A stretch of 64,000 nucleotides of DNA from Bacillus subtilis (GTDB lineage: Bacteria; Pseudomonadota; Alphaproteobacteria; Rhizobiales; Rhizobiaceae), in NCBI GenBank assembly GCA_021733665.1, contig JAHREI010000004.1:1-64000 (forward strand), read 5' to 3'. The notes under the pieces were generated by a model, which was given only the letters and a program-made list of their open reading frames with translations, was not told where the DNA came from and made no database searches. Below are positions 45,437 to 54,619 of this stretch, in pieces; positions within the stretch are counted from its first letter, which is position 1; each line of letters begins with the position of its first letter. The position numbers and the translations under genes are program-made.

Positions 45437-45629
45437 ATGTCATGGTTTGCTATGCAAGAGCTTACCAGTGAAGAAAACAGCGGATTGAAGTTTAGATCGG
45501 CAGAAAACCCGAGAAAATGACATTCCTGATGATCAGGCTAGAAACAGGGTGCTGAGAAGGCTGGGGCAGGTCACATGGCAGGGCAGTCTTGATGATGCAA
45601 AACTGTGGGGTTTACCTGCCGCGGAATGA
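45437..45629 (+). pseudogene. possible frameshifted gene remnant
   Basis: From the ATG at 45437 a 27-codon frame (MSWFAMQELTSEEN...) ends at TGA 45518-45520. A neighbouring frame then reads protein-like sequence (ENDIPDDQARNRVLRRLGQV, then TWQGSLDDAKLWGLPAAE) to a TGA at 45627, without a start codon of its own. Together they look like a small gene broken by a frameshift near an AAAA run, or its remaining tail. I do not recognise the family. Confidence 0.35.
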
Positions 45630-45633
45630 TTGC

Positions 45634-46572
45634 TTATAGCAAAGGTCCTTCATAATTGCCCGTAAGGCCATCGATCAGGCGTTGTGGCATTGTCAGATCC
45701 CACCATAATTGCTGTATCGCATCCATTAACTGCGGCATAGGTTGCAGGAGTGATGCGTTTTTAAATATCGGAGTTTCTATCGGAAAATCCAGATAAAACC
45801 AGCCTTTCTCAAAGCGTGCAGAAAACCTCTGTCGCACACCATACTGAGCGATGGTGAGCAGGGCTTTTCTCAATGCAGGGGTGAGCAAACTCTGATAGTC
45901 GGGGCAGTTTTCACCATAGATTTCAAATATTTCATCAAAGTGTTGATCGCCGGTATAGATACGGCTGTCATCCCCGAGCATTTGTTTTATAAAGCTGATG
46001 AACGGGTCTGTTACTGAGTTGCGAAGTCTAATTTCAATGCGTCCGCTAAATGAAGCAGGGACTGAAATTTCGGCCATGAGATAATATCGCGGCGGGGAAG
46101 AAGGTCTTGTTCTTCGTGCAGGTTGGACGGATACTTCTCTTAGGCGATAGGCAATATTACGGTAATTACCTTCGCTCTGCCATGATGTCAGTTGTTGCTC
46201 CTGATTATTGAATTGTGCTGTAATCCAACTTTCAAAATCCCAAAACTCCCACGCATTGCGGATAGTTTTTTGTCCGTAGCGGCTGGCAATCTCAGGCGCG
46301 AGGCTGCAAATGGCTAAACTGTGCCACATCCAGTTTGATAATTTCCAGCAAGGAGCAGCAAATATGATTGCTGCAACGTAAGAGCCGATACCTGCAACAT
46401 CAAATAAGCTGGATTGAAATGCAGCAAACCCTGCAGAAAATGAAAGGCAGATGGAGGCTGACAGTGCTGTTTTACGTTTATCCTCGGCTTGGGTTAAAGC
46501 TGTTACAACATTTTCTCTTTCTTGCGAAAAAGAAAGTAATGGTGTGGACCCATCGGGCACTTCGGTTTTCAT
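45634..46572 (-). CDS. DUF3137-like membrane protein
   Basis: A 312-residue protein with two hydrophobic segments (about residues 37-60 and 64-95) after a short cytoplasmic start. The C-terminal part, GDQHFDEIFEIYGENCPDYQSLLTPALRKALLTI followed by FSARFEKGWFYLDFPIE, matches the DUF3137 family, in which a soluble domain follows paired helices. Function unknown. Its base composition is slightly more AT-rich than tex, and it has no operon partner, which would fit accessory gain. Confidence 0.7.
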   Translation of the reverse strand: MKTEVPDGSTPLLSFSQERENVVTALTQAEDKRKTALSASICLSFSAGFAAFQSSLFDVAGIGSYVAAIIFAAPCWKLSNWMWHSLAICSLAPEIASRYGQKTIRNAWEFWDFESWITAQFNNQEQQLTSWQSEGNYRNIAYRLREVSVQPARRTRPSSPPRYYLMAEISVPASFSGRIEIRLRNSVTDPFISFIKQMLGDDSRIYTGDQHFDEIFEIYGENCPDYQSLLTPALRKALLTIAQYGVRQRFSARFEKGWFYLDFPIETPIFKNASLLQPMPQLMDAIQQLWWDLTMPQRLIDGLTGNYEGPLL

Positions 46573-46860
46573 ATGTGTGTTGAGCTCTTTGCCGCATTCG
46601 AAGATAGATTTGCAATCTTATGAGGAATTATTGTGTAACGTAAATATCAATGCTGCACAGGAAGGTGAAGCTGTGTTTTTTGATTTTTATACGTCATCTG
46701 AGTGTTAAGCATTTTACATTTAAACGATATGTGTCGGCATCTGATTGAGATACAGGAATTAAAACTGATAACTCAGAATGGAAAACAGGCGCCGGGATGA
46801 CCCGCACGCCTGTGTATTTACTCTTATCAAATATATTGTCTGTCGGGTTTTAGCTTTGTC

Positions 46861-47310
46861 TCAGAGCTCAAGCTCTTTGATCATGTCTACGCGTGTTGCG
46901 TGACGACCGCCTTCAAAATTGGCTGACAAAAATGCATCGACGATATCAAGGGCAAGACCTTCACCAACAACGCGCGCGCCGATGGACAGCATATTTGCAT
47001 CATTATGTTCACGGATCATACGTGCAGAGAAGGTATCGGAGCAAACGCCGCAGCGAATGCCTTTAACTTTATTGGCAGCCATCATAATGCCCTGACCTGT
47101 GCCACAAACAATAATACCAAGCTGGCAGTCACCCGATGCAACCAGCTTTGCAGCTGCCTCACCATGCTTTGGATAATGTGTGCTTTCCGGTGTTGTCGGG
47201 CCGATATCAACAGCAGTCCAGCCCTGTTTGGCAATGTGATCGGCAATTGTCTTGCGGAGCTCAATTGCTGCATGATCACTGGAAAGGACGATACGTTTAT
47301 TGGCGGTCAT
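46861..47310 (-). CDS. rpiB: ribose-5-phosphate isomerase B
   Basis: A 149-residue RpiB/LacAB-family isomerase interconverting ribose-5-phosphate and ribulose-5-phosphate. SSDHAAIELRKTI, the active-site loop GIIVCGTGQGIMMAANKVKG with the catalytic cysteine, and REHNDANMLSIGARVVG are conserved. AGGAG lies nine bases before the chosen ATG, so the longer frame from 47364 is rejected. No pentitol or erythritol genes flank it. Confidence 0.93.
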   Translation of the reverse strand: MTANKRIVLSSDHAAIELRKTIADHIAKQGWTAVDIGPTTPESTHYPKHGEAAAKLVASGDCQLGIIVCGTGQGIMMAANKVKGIRCGVCSDTFSARMIREHNDANMLSIGARVVGEGLALDIVDAFLSANFEGGRHATRVDMIKELEL

Positions 47311-47569
47311 GGAGAACGGCTCCTGTTTTGTTGTCTGTATTTTGAAAAACGAATCTAAGCGCACAAGTCGCTATTTGAGTAACAGAAAGTCGCTCTGTTA
47401 TCGCCCTGATTTAATATAAGGTAGATTTAATTGAGTTTTGTGTGATGCAGCAGGTAGCTTAAAAAAGCTTGGCAACGACTGTGTGTATTTTTGAAACATG
47501 TGTTATTACAGCGATAAACGCCAGCAACATAGTTTCAATGTAAATCATTAATTTAATTGGGAAATTTGT

Positions 47570-47646
47570 TGGTAGCGGAGGACGGATTCGAACCGCCGAC
47601 ACAAGGATTATGATTCCTCTGCTCTAACCTACTGAGCTACTCCGCC
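47570..47646 (-). tRNA. elongator tRNA-Met, anticodon CAT
   Basis: The 77 bases including encoded CCA fold as a cloverleaf with acceptor GGCGGAG/CTCCGCT, the T-loop TTCGAAT and the anticodon CAT (47612-47610) in loop ATCATAA. The paired first base and the body sequence fit elongator tRNA-Met of this group; a tRNA-Ile2 read by lysidine is the alternative. Confidence 0.92.
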
Positions 47647-47818
47647 CCACCGATGCTGCGAAGCATTAAACTGTTTCGCGAAGCACTTGTTCTCGTTGGG
47701 AACGGGGGTCGTATAAGTCGGTATGTGCATAGCTGTCAAGCGCTGTTATGCAGAAATCGGTATTGTAATCCATCTTTTGCAAAGTTATTGAGTTTTCAAC
47801 AAGCAAAGGCAGGAAAAC

Positions 47819-48778
47819 ATGGCACCGCGTATCGCAGTTCTCGGTTGTGGCTATTGGGGCAACAACCATACCCGTACTCTAAAAGGTCTCGGCGTGCTGG
47901 CTGCTGTCAGCGATATTGACCCGGCACGGTCTGCAAAATTCGCCGCAGATTATGATGTAGCGCAAATCAGTGTTGATGATCTGTTCGCTTCTAAAGACAT
48001 TGATGCGATTGTGATGGCACTTCCGGCACAGTTTCATGCGCAATATGCCATCCGCGCTGTGGAAAGCGGCAAGGATGTTTTGGTTGAGAAGCCAATTGCT
48101 CTGACCGTTGCTGATGGTGAAGCGGAAATTGCTGCCGCCAAACAGCATGGCCGCATCTTTATGGTTGGCCATATTCTGCGCTTCCATCCGGCATTTGAAA
48201 AATTACTGGAACTGGCGCAGAGCGGTGAGCTTGGCAAAATCGGCTATATTCAGGCACATCGTATCGGTCTTGGTAAGTTCCATGGCCAGAATGATGCTTT
48301 GTGGGATCTGGCACCGCATGATTTGTCGATGATTCTGGCGCTGACCGGCTGTGAGCCGACCGCTGTCCGTGGTGAAGGTGCGGCAATGGTCGATCATTTG
48401 AGCGATTTTGCCCATCTGCATATGGAATTCCCGAACGGTATCCGCAGTCATCTTTTTGCATCGCGCCTGAATCCGATCATGGATCGTCGTCTTGCCGTTG
48501 TTGGTGACAAGGCTATGGCTGTTTTTGATGATGCTGAGCCGTGGGAGCGCAAGCTGACTCTGTTCCGTCATAAAGTCTGGCAGGAGAATGGTCAGATTGC
48601 CTTCACCAAAGCCGATCCGGAATATGTGCCGGTACAGGAAGGCATGCCGCTGACCCGCGAGCTGGAACATTTTATTCAGTGCATTGAAACACGGGAAACC
48701 CCGCGTACCAATGGTGAAGAAGCTGTGAGCGTGCTGCGTATTCTGACCAAAGGTACAGTGAGCCATCCGGCAGGCTGA
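47819..48778 (+). CDS. Gfo/Idh/MocA oxidoreductase, WlbA/WbpB-like
   Basis: A 319-residue NAD-dependent sugar oxidoreductase. AVLGCGYWGNNHTRTLKGLG is the nucleotide-binding motif, VLVEKPIALTVADGE carries the catalytic lysine and LWDLAPHDLSMILALTG the catalytic histidine. It resembles WlbA/WbpB, which oxidise UDP-GlcNAc-uronic acid at C3 in making diamino-uronic sugars of lipopolysaccharide. The following DegT aminotransferase fits the next step (WlbC/WbpE). Confidence 0.85.
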   Translation: MAPRIAVLGCGYWGNNHTRTLKGLGVLAAVSDIDPARSAKFAADYDVAQISVDDLFASKDIDAIVMALPAQFHAQYAIRAVESGKDVLVEKPIALTVADGEAEIAAAKQHGRIFMVGHILRFHPAFEKLLELAQSGELGKIGYIQAHRIGLGKFHGQNDALWDLAPHDLSMILALTGCEPTAVRGEGAAMVDHLSDFAHLHMEFPNGIRSHLFASRLNPIMDRRLAVVGDKAMAVFDDAEPWERKLTLFRHKVWQENGQIAFTKADPEYVPVQEGMPLTRELEHFIQCIETRETPRTNGEEAVSVLRILTKGTVSHPAG

Positions 48779-49139
48779 GCGGAATCACAAATATTTGAGA
48801 TATCCGGCTCTGTGCTACGCTGACGTGTTCGTTAGATTGGCCCATAATATGGCACATAGTGAGGGGCATTTGCCCTGATCTATGTGGACAGACGACGGGA
48901 ATATAAAAAACAAAGAGATAGAGCGGCTTTTCTGGTGTAAGAACCAAGCTGGCCGCTCATCGCGACTGCAGAGCGGAGTGACGGGAGACGCGACATTCCG
49001 CAATTGCTTCAAGCTGTGTTACATTATTTGCTAAACAGTGAATGATCCGACATGGCGAAGTCTCTTTTGAGAGACTAAATACTACTCGATTCGCTGGTGC
49101 GCGCGTGCATGGTGCGGATCAATTGATATTGGAGCCGAC
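48779..49139. other. 361-base gap inside the nucleotide-sugar pair
   Basis: No gene is supported. A stem GAGCGGC/GCCGCTC (about 48921-48958) has a smaller inner hairpin and no T-run. The last bases contain TTGGAG before the aminotransferase ATG. A promoter for that gene is likely here. Confidence 0.5.
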
Positions 49140-50258
49140 ATGCAATTCATTGATCTTGTGAGCCAGCGCGCTCGCATTGAAGACCGTCTTAACGCTGCTG
49201 TTCTGAAAGTTATCGCAGAAGGCAAGTATATTCTCGGACCTGAGGTTGCTGAGTTTGAGAAGCAACTTGCTGATTACGTAGGCGTCAAGCATGTTCTGGC
49301 CTGTGCTAACGGTACAGACGCTTTGCAGATGCCGCTGATGGCAATGGGCGTTGGTCCCGGCGATGCTGTTTTCTGCCCGAGCTTTACCTTTGCTGCAACC
49401 GCTGAAGTGGTGGCGCTGGTTGGTGCGGAAGCCGTTTTCGTAGATGTTGAAGAAGACACCTACAACATGAACGTTGAACAGCTGCAGGCAGCCATTGATG
49501 CCGTACGCAAAGAAGGCCGCCTGACGCCAAAAGCGATTATTCCGGTTGATCTGTTCGGTCTGCCTGCTGACTATCGCGCAATTATGACGATTGCGGATAA
49601 AGAAGGCCTCAAAGTGATTTCTGATGCTGCCCAGTCGATCGGCGGCAAGCGTGACAACGCAATGTGCGGTTCTTTCGGCCATGTTGGTGCAACCAGCTTT
49701 TACCCTGCCAAGCCGCTCGGCTGCTATGGCGACGGTGGTGCGATCTTCACCAATGATGACGAGCTGAACGATGTTCTGCGCTCCATCCATTTCCACGGTA
49801 AGGGTGAAACTCAGTACGACAACGTACGTATTGGTTTGAACTCCCGTCTGGACACTATTCAGGCTGCTGTTTTGCTTGAAAAAATGACCATTCTGGAAGA
49901 CGAAATGGAAACCCGTCAGAAGGTTGCCAATCGTTATGCCGAAGGTCTGGGTGATATTGTTAAAGTAACCCGTCCGGCTGCTGGTGTGCGTTCTGCTTGG
50001 GCGCAGTATTCGATTGAAACCGAACGTCGCGATGAGCTGAAAGCCCATCTGCAGGCTCAGGGTATTCCATCGGTTATCTATTACGTGAAGCCGCTGCATT
50101 TGCAGACTGCTTATAAGCATTACATGGTTGCGCCAGGTGGTTTGCCGGTGTCGGAAGCTCTGCCTTCACGCATCCTCAGCCTGCCAATGCATGCTTATCT
50201 TTCGGATGAAGATCAGGAACGCATCATTTCCGCGATTCGTGAATTCCACGGTAAATAA
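49140..50258 (+). CDS. DegT/DnrJ/EryC1/StrS aminotransferase, WlbC/WbpE-like
   Basis: A 372-residue PLP-dependent nucleotide-sugar aminotransferase. GKYILGPEVAEFEKQLADYV and ANGTDALQMPLMAMGVGPGD mark the N-terminus, VISDAAQSIGG the PLP aspartate, and SFYPAKPLGCYGDGGAIFT the PLP lysine. It would add an amino group to a 3-keto sugar nucleotide, with glutamate as donor. TTGGAG lies just before the ATG. With the upstream Gfo/Idh/MocA gene it makes two steps of a diamino-uronate pathway; an acetyltransferase and epimerase are not in the window. Confidence 0.88.
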   Translation: MQFIDLVSQRARIEDRLNAAVLKVIAEGKYILGPEVAEFEKQLADYVGVKHVLACANGTDALQMPLMAMGVGPGDAVFCPSFTFAATAEVVALVGAEAVFVDVEEDTYNMNVEQLQAAIDAVRKEGRLTPKAIIPVDLFGLPADYRAIMTIADKEGLKVISDAAQSIGGKRDNAMCGSFGHVGATSFYPAKPLGCYGDGGAIFTNDDELNDVLRSIHFHGKGETQYDNVRIGLNSRLDTIQAAVLLEKMTILEDEMETRQKVANRYAEGLGDIVKVTRPAAGVRSAWAQYSIETERRDELKAHLQAQGIPSVIYYVKPLHLQTAYKHYMVAPGGLPVSEALPSRILSLPMHAYLSDEDQERIISAIREFHGK

Positions 50259-50290
50259 GCAACGCGGTCAGCGTGATGAAATGAACGGTG

Positions 50291-50318
50291 AGGCCGGATG
50301 GAAACATCCGGCCTTTTT
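50291..50318 (+). terminator. terminator after the aminotransferase gene
   Basis: AGGCCGGATG/CATCCGGCCT around GAAA, followed by TTTT. Confidence 0.92.
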
Positions 50319-50451
50319 GCTTTTTCAAAGGGGCAGTGAAAAATGGACAGTATGCCTGAAAATACAAAGATGAGTTGAAAATTCATATTATTGAGTGCTA
50401 GCTGGCGAAAACTGATTGGTTTCTGATCAGACAGAAGCAGCAGGAGAGATT

Positions 50452-51537
50452 ATGAATAAGCCTGTTTTTATTGCGCAGACGGAAATTTCCTCAGCACAAC
50501 CTGAAAAAATATTTGAAAATCTGTTGTCCGGTTATGCTGAGCATTATCCGGTTGAGCGTAATAACAATGCGGCCACGATTGCCTTGCAGATGGGCATTGC
50601 AAAGCTGAAGCTAGAGCAAGGGCATCTGGCTGTTGTGACAGAGGCCAAGAATGAGAGCGATCTGTCCTATCTGAAATTCGCTGTCGCGGAAGGCATTATT
50701 CACCATGCAGCCGGAGAGGCGTTGGATTTCCGTTGGGAAGGTGATGGTGCCGGTGAGGGCAGTCTGCCGCCGTTTTTCCGCGAGATGACAGTGATTGGTG
50801 TGCAGAATGTAACGCCGCATATGCGCCGTATCCGTCTGCGTGGTGATGATCTGGCACGCTATGCGACAGGTGGTTTGCATGTGCGTCTGGTACTGCCGCC
50901 AAAGCCGCCGCTAAAACCGCAATGGCCGCATTTGGGCGCAGATGGACGACCTGTTTGGCCGGATGGCGAGCAGAAGCTGACTAACCGTGTTTACACGATC
51001 CGCACGATCAATGTGGAAGAGAACTGGGTTGATATTGATATGGTCGTGCATCCGAGCACGGACACTGCCCCCGGTACCGAATGGGCGATGCAGGCACAGA
51101 TCGGTGATATTATTGGCATGACCGGTCCCGGTGGCGGCGATGCCGGTGAGGCGGATGTCTATATATTGATTGGCGATGAAACGGCGTTACCGGCGATTTC
51201 CCGCATTCTGGAGCGGTTACCGGCGACAGCCATGGCGACAGTTCGTATTGAAGTAGCCGATGAGGATGAAGAGCAGGTGCTGGAAACAGCTGCCATGCTG
51301 GATCTGGAATGGCTGCATCGCAATGGTGCTGAAGCTGGAACGACCTCGCTGTTGATAGAGGCGGTGCAGGACGCGGCACCGATGCCGATTGATGGCCAGC
51401 GTATCTTTGCATGGGCAGGTTGTGAGTTTGATGCCTTTAAGGCCATCCGCGCCTTCTGGCGCAAAGAATGCGGTTTAAGCCGTGATGATCATATGGCTGT
51501 TGCCTATTGGCGCCGTGGCGTCGCAGGACGCGATTAA
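50452..51537 (+). CDS. siderophore-interacting flavoprotein with DUF2218 domain
   Basis: A 361-residue protein. The N-terminal DUF2218 domain (about 8-95; NNNAATIALQMGIAKLKLEQG) is followed by an FAD-binding domain (about 110-245; VTPHMRRIRLRGDDLARY, VYTIRTINVEENWVDIDMVVH) and a C-terminal SIP NAD(P)H domain (about 245-361; DVYILIGDETALPAISRIL, CEFDAFKAIRAFWRKECG). Such ViuB/YqjH-like enzymes reduce ferric siderophores in the cytoplasm to release iron. GGAGAG six bases before the ATG fixes the start. No siderophore transporter adjoins it; the TonB receptor is 44 kb away. Confidence 0.92.
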   Translation: MNKPVFIAQTEISSAQPEKIFENLLSGYAEHYPVERNNNAATIALQMGIAKLKLEQGHLAVVTEAKNESDLSYLKFAVAEGIIHHAAGEALDFRWEGDGAGEGSLPPFFREMTVIGVQNVTPHMRRIRLRGDDLARYATGGLHVRLVLPPKPPLKPQWPHLGADGRPVWPDGEQKLTNRVYTIRTINVEENWVDIDMVVHPSTDTAPGTEWAMQAQIGDIIGMTGPGGGDAGEADVYILIGDETALPAISRILERLPATAMATVRIEVADEDEEQVLETAAMLDLEWLHRNGAEAGTTSLLIEAVQDAAPMPIDGQRIFAWAGCEFDAFKAIRAFWRKECGLSRDDHMAVAYWRRGVAGRD

Positions 51538-51591
51538 CAGCTTTCACGAAATAGCAAAGCGTTGCTTGAAATAAAAACGCTTTGGGTTCGG

Positions 51592-51622
51592 ACGGCAGTG
51601 CACTGAAGTGTTGCACTGCCGT
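51592..51622. terminator. hairpin between convergent genes
   Basis: ACGGCAGTGCA/TGCACTGCCGT is a perfect 11-bp stem with a nine-base loop but no long T-run. A second inverted repeat AAAGCGTT/AACGCTTT lies at 51556-51583. Confidence 0.55.
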
Positions 51623-51629
51623 AATTCTA

Positions 51630-52556
51630 TCAAACGGATTTATCTTTGATCCGCTTGGCCAGACTTTTGGATTTTCTCTTTTTGCCAGAAGGGGACGGTG
51701 CAGATGGCTCAGCTTTTTCTTGCAGAAGTGCAGGAATAGGTGATGTTTCACCTTCCTGCGTCGCTGTTTTTATGACCATTTCGGCTGCAAGCTCGCTGAT
51801 GGTTTCACGCAGCTTATAATCCTGATCGCTTAAGCCACGGCTGTTCGTGCCGGCAATTTTGCTCTGGTGATCCAGCTTCTCCTGTACATCAGAAAGCTCG
51901 GTAATCAGTCTGTGCAGTTTTTCTTCAAGCGCCTGATTGCGATGTTTCTCACTCTCTAGAGATGTTTTCAATGCGGTCACCTGAGAAGCCAGTTCTGAAT
52001 TAATGCTGTTGAGTTGTTTTTTGTCCTGACGCAGATCATTTGCCTCGCGGCGCAGCCGATCTGCTTCAGTGTCTTTTTGCGCTGTTTCCTGACGCAAAGT
52101 TTCAGAGAGCTGGTTCAACGCCTCACTCTGGCGCTGTAACCGGTTATTCTCTGTTATTGCAGCTTCCTGTTTGGCATGAAGCTGTTTCAGATTGTTTTGC
52201 AGTGCCGTTAATTGCTGCTTGTCGTCCTGCAGCTGTATTTTTAAAACTTCCAGCTCTTGCTGCAAAGGTTTAATCTTTTCCAGCTCATGACGATCTGTGC
52301 TGATTTTCAGCAGAGCCTGTGTATGTTTTTCACGGATTTCTGCGGTTTGCATTTCAGCTTTACGCAGGCTTACGGCATGAGCCGCACGCAACATATCCCG
52401 ATCTGCTTCAATGGCGGTGAGAGACATTGGTAGTTGTGCTGCCATCTGCTTTTGCCACAGATAATGCGCACGCCGCCAGAACAGCGGCGCAGCCAGCAAA
52501 ATCAGAAAGGCTGCGCATAAAAAGCCCAGCAGAAAAACCAGTACGGATTGTATCAC
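51630..52556 (-). CDS. membrane-anchored coiled-coil protein of unknown function
   Basis: A 308-residue protein with one N-terminal membrane helix (about 4-26), the conserved LPMSLTAIEADRDMLRA motif, then a long coiled coil (about 60-225) rich in Gln, Leu, Glu and Lys, and a basic tail (GKKRKSKSLAKRIKDKS). Proteins with the same LPMSLTEIQADKD-type motif occur widely in Hyphomicrobiales. The domain layout suggests an inner-membrane protein with a cytoplasmic rod. Its role is unknown. Confidence 0.8.
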   Translation of the reverse strand: MIQSVLVFLLGFLCAAFLILLAAPLFWRRAHYLWQKQMAAQLPMSLTAIEADRDMLRAAHAVSLRKAEMQTAEIREKHTQALLKISTDRHELEKIKPLQQELEVLKIQLQDDKQQLTALQNNLKQLHAKQEAAITENNRLQRQSEALNQLSETLRQETAQKDTEADRLRREANDLRQDKKQLNSINSELASQVTALKTSLESEKHRNQALEEKLHRLITELSDVQEKLDHQSKIAGTNSRGLSDQDYKLRETISELAAEMVIKTATQEGETSPIPALLQEKAEPSAPSPSGKKRKSKSLAKRIKDKSV

Positions 52557-52620
52557 GATCTGTCGATCTCCGGTGCTTTCAGACGATCATGTGAATGCAC
52601 GAAAATTCTGTTAGTCAGGC

Positions 52621-52651
52621 CTGTGCCAAAATTCGTAAACAATTGGCACAG
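52621..52651. other. inverted repeat downstream of eipA
   Basis: CTGTGCCAA/TTGGCACAG form a nine-bp stem around 13 bases, without a T-run. It may end or protect the eipA transcript. Confidence 0.45.
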
Positions 52652-52676
52652 GTACAAATATGGCTGCTCTAAAGGC

Positions 52677-53261
52677 TTAGAACGGGTTCCATGTGGCGGA
52701 TGGTGTTAGCTTGAGATAGCCGATATTAACGCCGAGGCGGCCACCTACACCGGTACGAACCGGTACCAGCAGAATATTCCCGCGTTTCAGCACGTTAAAG
52801 CCCGCGCCGGCAATAATATAAGCCGAACCGGAAACACCCGCATAGCGTCCATAGAGCATGTTCACATCATCCAGATTGTAAACCAGCATCATGACGCGCG
52901 AACCCTGACCACCGAAATCCCAGCCGAGGGACGGGCCCTGCCAGAATGTTTTGTGATCGCCGGCATTTTTTGTATAGAGCGTGCCTTCACCATAGGTCAG
53001 GCCGCCGACAAAAGCACCGGAGCCTTCTTCACCCAGAATATAGCCGTTCGGCAGGCCGTAGCTCTGGAATACTTTCTCAATTGCGGAGGCAACGCCGCCC
53101 GAAGTCGAGCCGAAAAAACGATGTCCGGAGGCAACAATTTCCTCCATGCTGAAGCCTTCAGCAGCTTTGGCCTGTTGCGGCAAAACGCTGATCAGAGCCA
53201 TGAATCCTATTATGGCCGATGCAAGACGCATGCGGAAAGAGGACAAGTTTAAGGTAGCCAT
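52677..53261 (-). CDS. eipA: envelope integrity protein EipA (DUF1134)
   Basis: A 194-residue exported DUF1134 protein. Signal peptide about residues 1-33 (ending PQQAKAA), then a small beta-barrel domain with GHRFFGSTSGGVASAIEKVFQSYG, GLTYGEGTLYTKN and QGPSLGWDFGGQGSRVMMLVYNL, and the end GVNIGYLKLTPSATWNPF. In Brucella EipA is periplasmic, supports envelope integrity and virulence, and lies next to chpT and ctrA as here. AAGGAA before the second Met supports this start. Confidence 0.92.
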   Translation of the reverse strand: MATLNLSSFRMRLASAIIGFMALISVLPQQAKAAEGFSMEEIVASGHRFFGSTSGGVASAIEKVFQSYGLPNGYILGEEGSGAFVGGLTYGEGTLYTKNAGDHKTFWQGPSLGWDFGGQGSRVMMLVYNLDDVNMLYGRYAGVSGSAYIIAGAGFNVLKRGNILLVPVRTGVGGRLGVNIGYLKLTPSATWNPF

Positions 53262-53769
53262 TAAAAATTCCTTCTGGCTGCTTGGCTCATTCTGTCTGAC
53301 ACGGACAATCAACACTCCTGACGGAAATGACTAATCCTGCTCCTTAAACATGCGCATAGTGTTGCGCATATGCTTAAATCCCTGTCCGGATGAGCAATTC
53401 TGATGATGGCTCTGTCCGGTACGCATCCGCTTTGCATTTCGGGATGCTTCATGTGCGAAAACGATTTTTGCTGTTTTCTGCACGGCTATAACGCTCATTG
53501 TGCGTCAAAAACCTTGTCGAATTGTTTATATGAAAAATTGTCCTTTCAATGACTTAATGAAAAAGCATTAAAATTGTTTTTGTCGCGTTATTTGGTAATC
53601 ATTAAGCCTCTTCGCGCATAATTGCGGCACAGGGATGTACTAGCATCCTTTTAGCAGTTTGTGTTCCGGTGATTCGTTTAACGATGTGACAAATCTTTGC
53701 CCGTAAACTGAGCCGGATGTTTGAGTTGAGCTTGCCTGCGGGCAGATATGAAATTTGGAGATGCAATCA
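53262..53769. other. 508-base divergent region between eipA and chpT
   Basis: No gene is seen. The region is AT-rich around 53510-53620 and contains TTAA/TTAAC half-sites and one GATTC (53671). It should hold both promoters, but no TTAA-N7-TTAA CtrA box was found. Confidence 0.5.
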
Positions 53770-54489
53770 ATGGCCTTGCCTGTTGTTCTTTCTGCGGTTG
53801 ATCTGGGTGCATTGCTGTGCAGCCGTATTTGCCATGACATTATTTCACCGGTTGGTGCGATTAATAATGGTCTGGAACTGCTGGAAGAGGGCGGTGCGGA
53901 TGAAGATGCGATGGCACTGATTGCTGCCAGCGCGCGCAATGCATCTGCCCGTTTGCAATTTGCCCGTATCGCCTTTGGTGCTGCCGGTTCTGCCGGTGTG
54001 CAGATTGATACCGGTGATGCGCAAAATGTTGCTACCGCCTATATGGCAAATGAAAAGCCTGAATTTACCTGGACCGGCACACGTGCCTTCCTGCCGAAAA
54101 ATCAGGTTAAACTGCTGCTGAATCTGATCCTGATCGGTATTTCGTCCATTCCGCGTGGCGGCAATCTGGATGTGGTGCTGGAAGACGTGGAAACAGATCC
54201 TAAAATCAGTATCAAAACCCGTGGCCGTATGCTGCGTGTACCACCAAAATTCAAAGAACTGCATGATGGTATTGTGCCGGAAGAGGCAATTGATGCCCAT
54301 GCTGTGCAGCCTTACTACACGCTGCTGCTGGCTGAAGAAGCCGGTATGGAAATCGTGATTGATGTCACTGAAGAAGAAATTATCTTCCGTGCACAGAAGG
54401 CCGAAGTTGAACCGGCTTTTCAGGGTGATGTTCCTGAAAGTGACGATGGTGCATTGGCAGCAGACGCCGGTACACTCGCTGACGATTGA
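53770..54489 (+). CDS. chpT: histidine phosphotransferase ChpT
   Basis: A 239-residue phosphotransferase carrying phosphate from the CckA histidine kinase to CtrA and CpdR. With the ATG at 53770 (GGAG nine bases before it) the phosphorylated histidine becomes His22 in RICHDIISPVGAINNGLELL, the same number as in Brucella ChpT. The second half is a degenerate ATPase-like domain (GISSIPRGGNLDVVLEDVE) that does not bind ATP in characterised members. An acidic tail ends the protein. Confidence 0.94.
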   Translation: MALPVVLSAVDLGALLCSRICHDIISPVGAINNGLELLEEGGADEDAMALIAASARNASARLQFARIAFGAAGSAGVQIDTGDAQNVATAYMANEKPEFTWTGTRAFLPKNQVKLLLNLILIGISSIPRGGNLDVVLEDVETDPKISIKTRGRMLRVPPKFKELHDGIVPEEAIDAHAVQPYYTLLLAEEAGMEIVIDVTEEEIIFRAQKAEVEPAFQGDVPESDDGALAADAGTLADD

Positions 54490-54513
54490 TTGATCATTCG
54501 GTGTAAAATATTG

Positions 54514-54547
54514 AAAAGCCGCGCAGTTCTATACTGCGCGGCTTTTT
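54514..54547 (+). terminator. terminator of chpT
   Basis: AAAAGCCGCGCAGT/ACTGCGCGGCTTTT with TTTTT. Confidence 0.92.
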
Positions 54548-54568
54548 CGTGCCTGTTGCGAGGGCAAT

Positions 54569-54596
54569 AAAAAACCCCGCTGAAGCGGGGCTTTTG
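54569..54596 (-). terminator. terminator of ctrA
   Basis: CCCCGC/GCGGGG stem; the T-run lies on the minus strand. Confidence 0.88.
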
Positions 54597-54619
54597 GATA
54601 TCGCTGATACATAAAAAAT

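Noticed and set aside
47570-47646. tRNA-Ile2 with lysidine-modified CAT anticodon
   Set aside because: Body and acceptor sequence fit elongator tRNA-Met of alphaproteobacteria better.
49119-50120. Minus-strand frame of 333 codons opposite the DegT aminotransferase
   Set aside because: The plus strand encodes a complete aminotransferase with all motifs; the opposite frame has no domain and is an artefact of codon bias.
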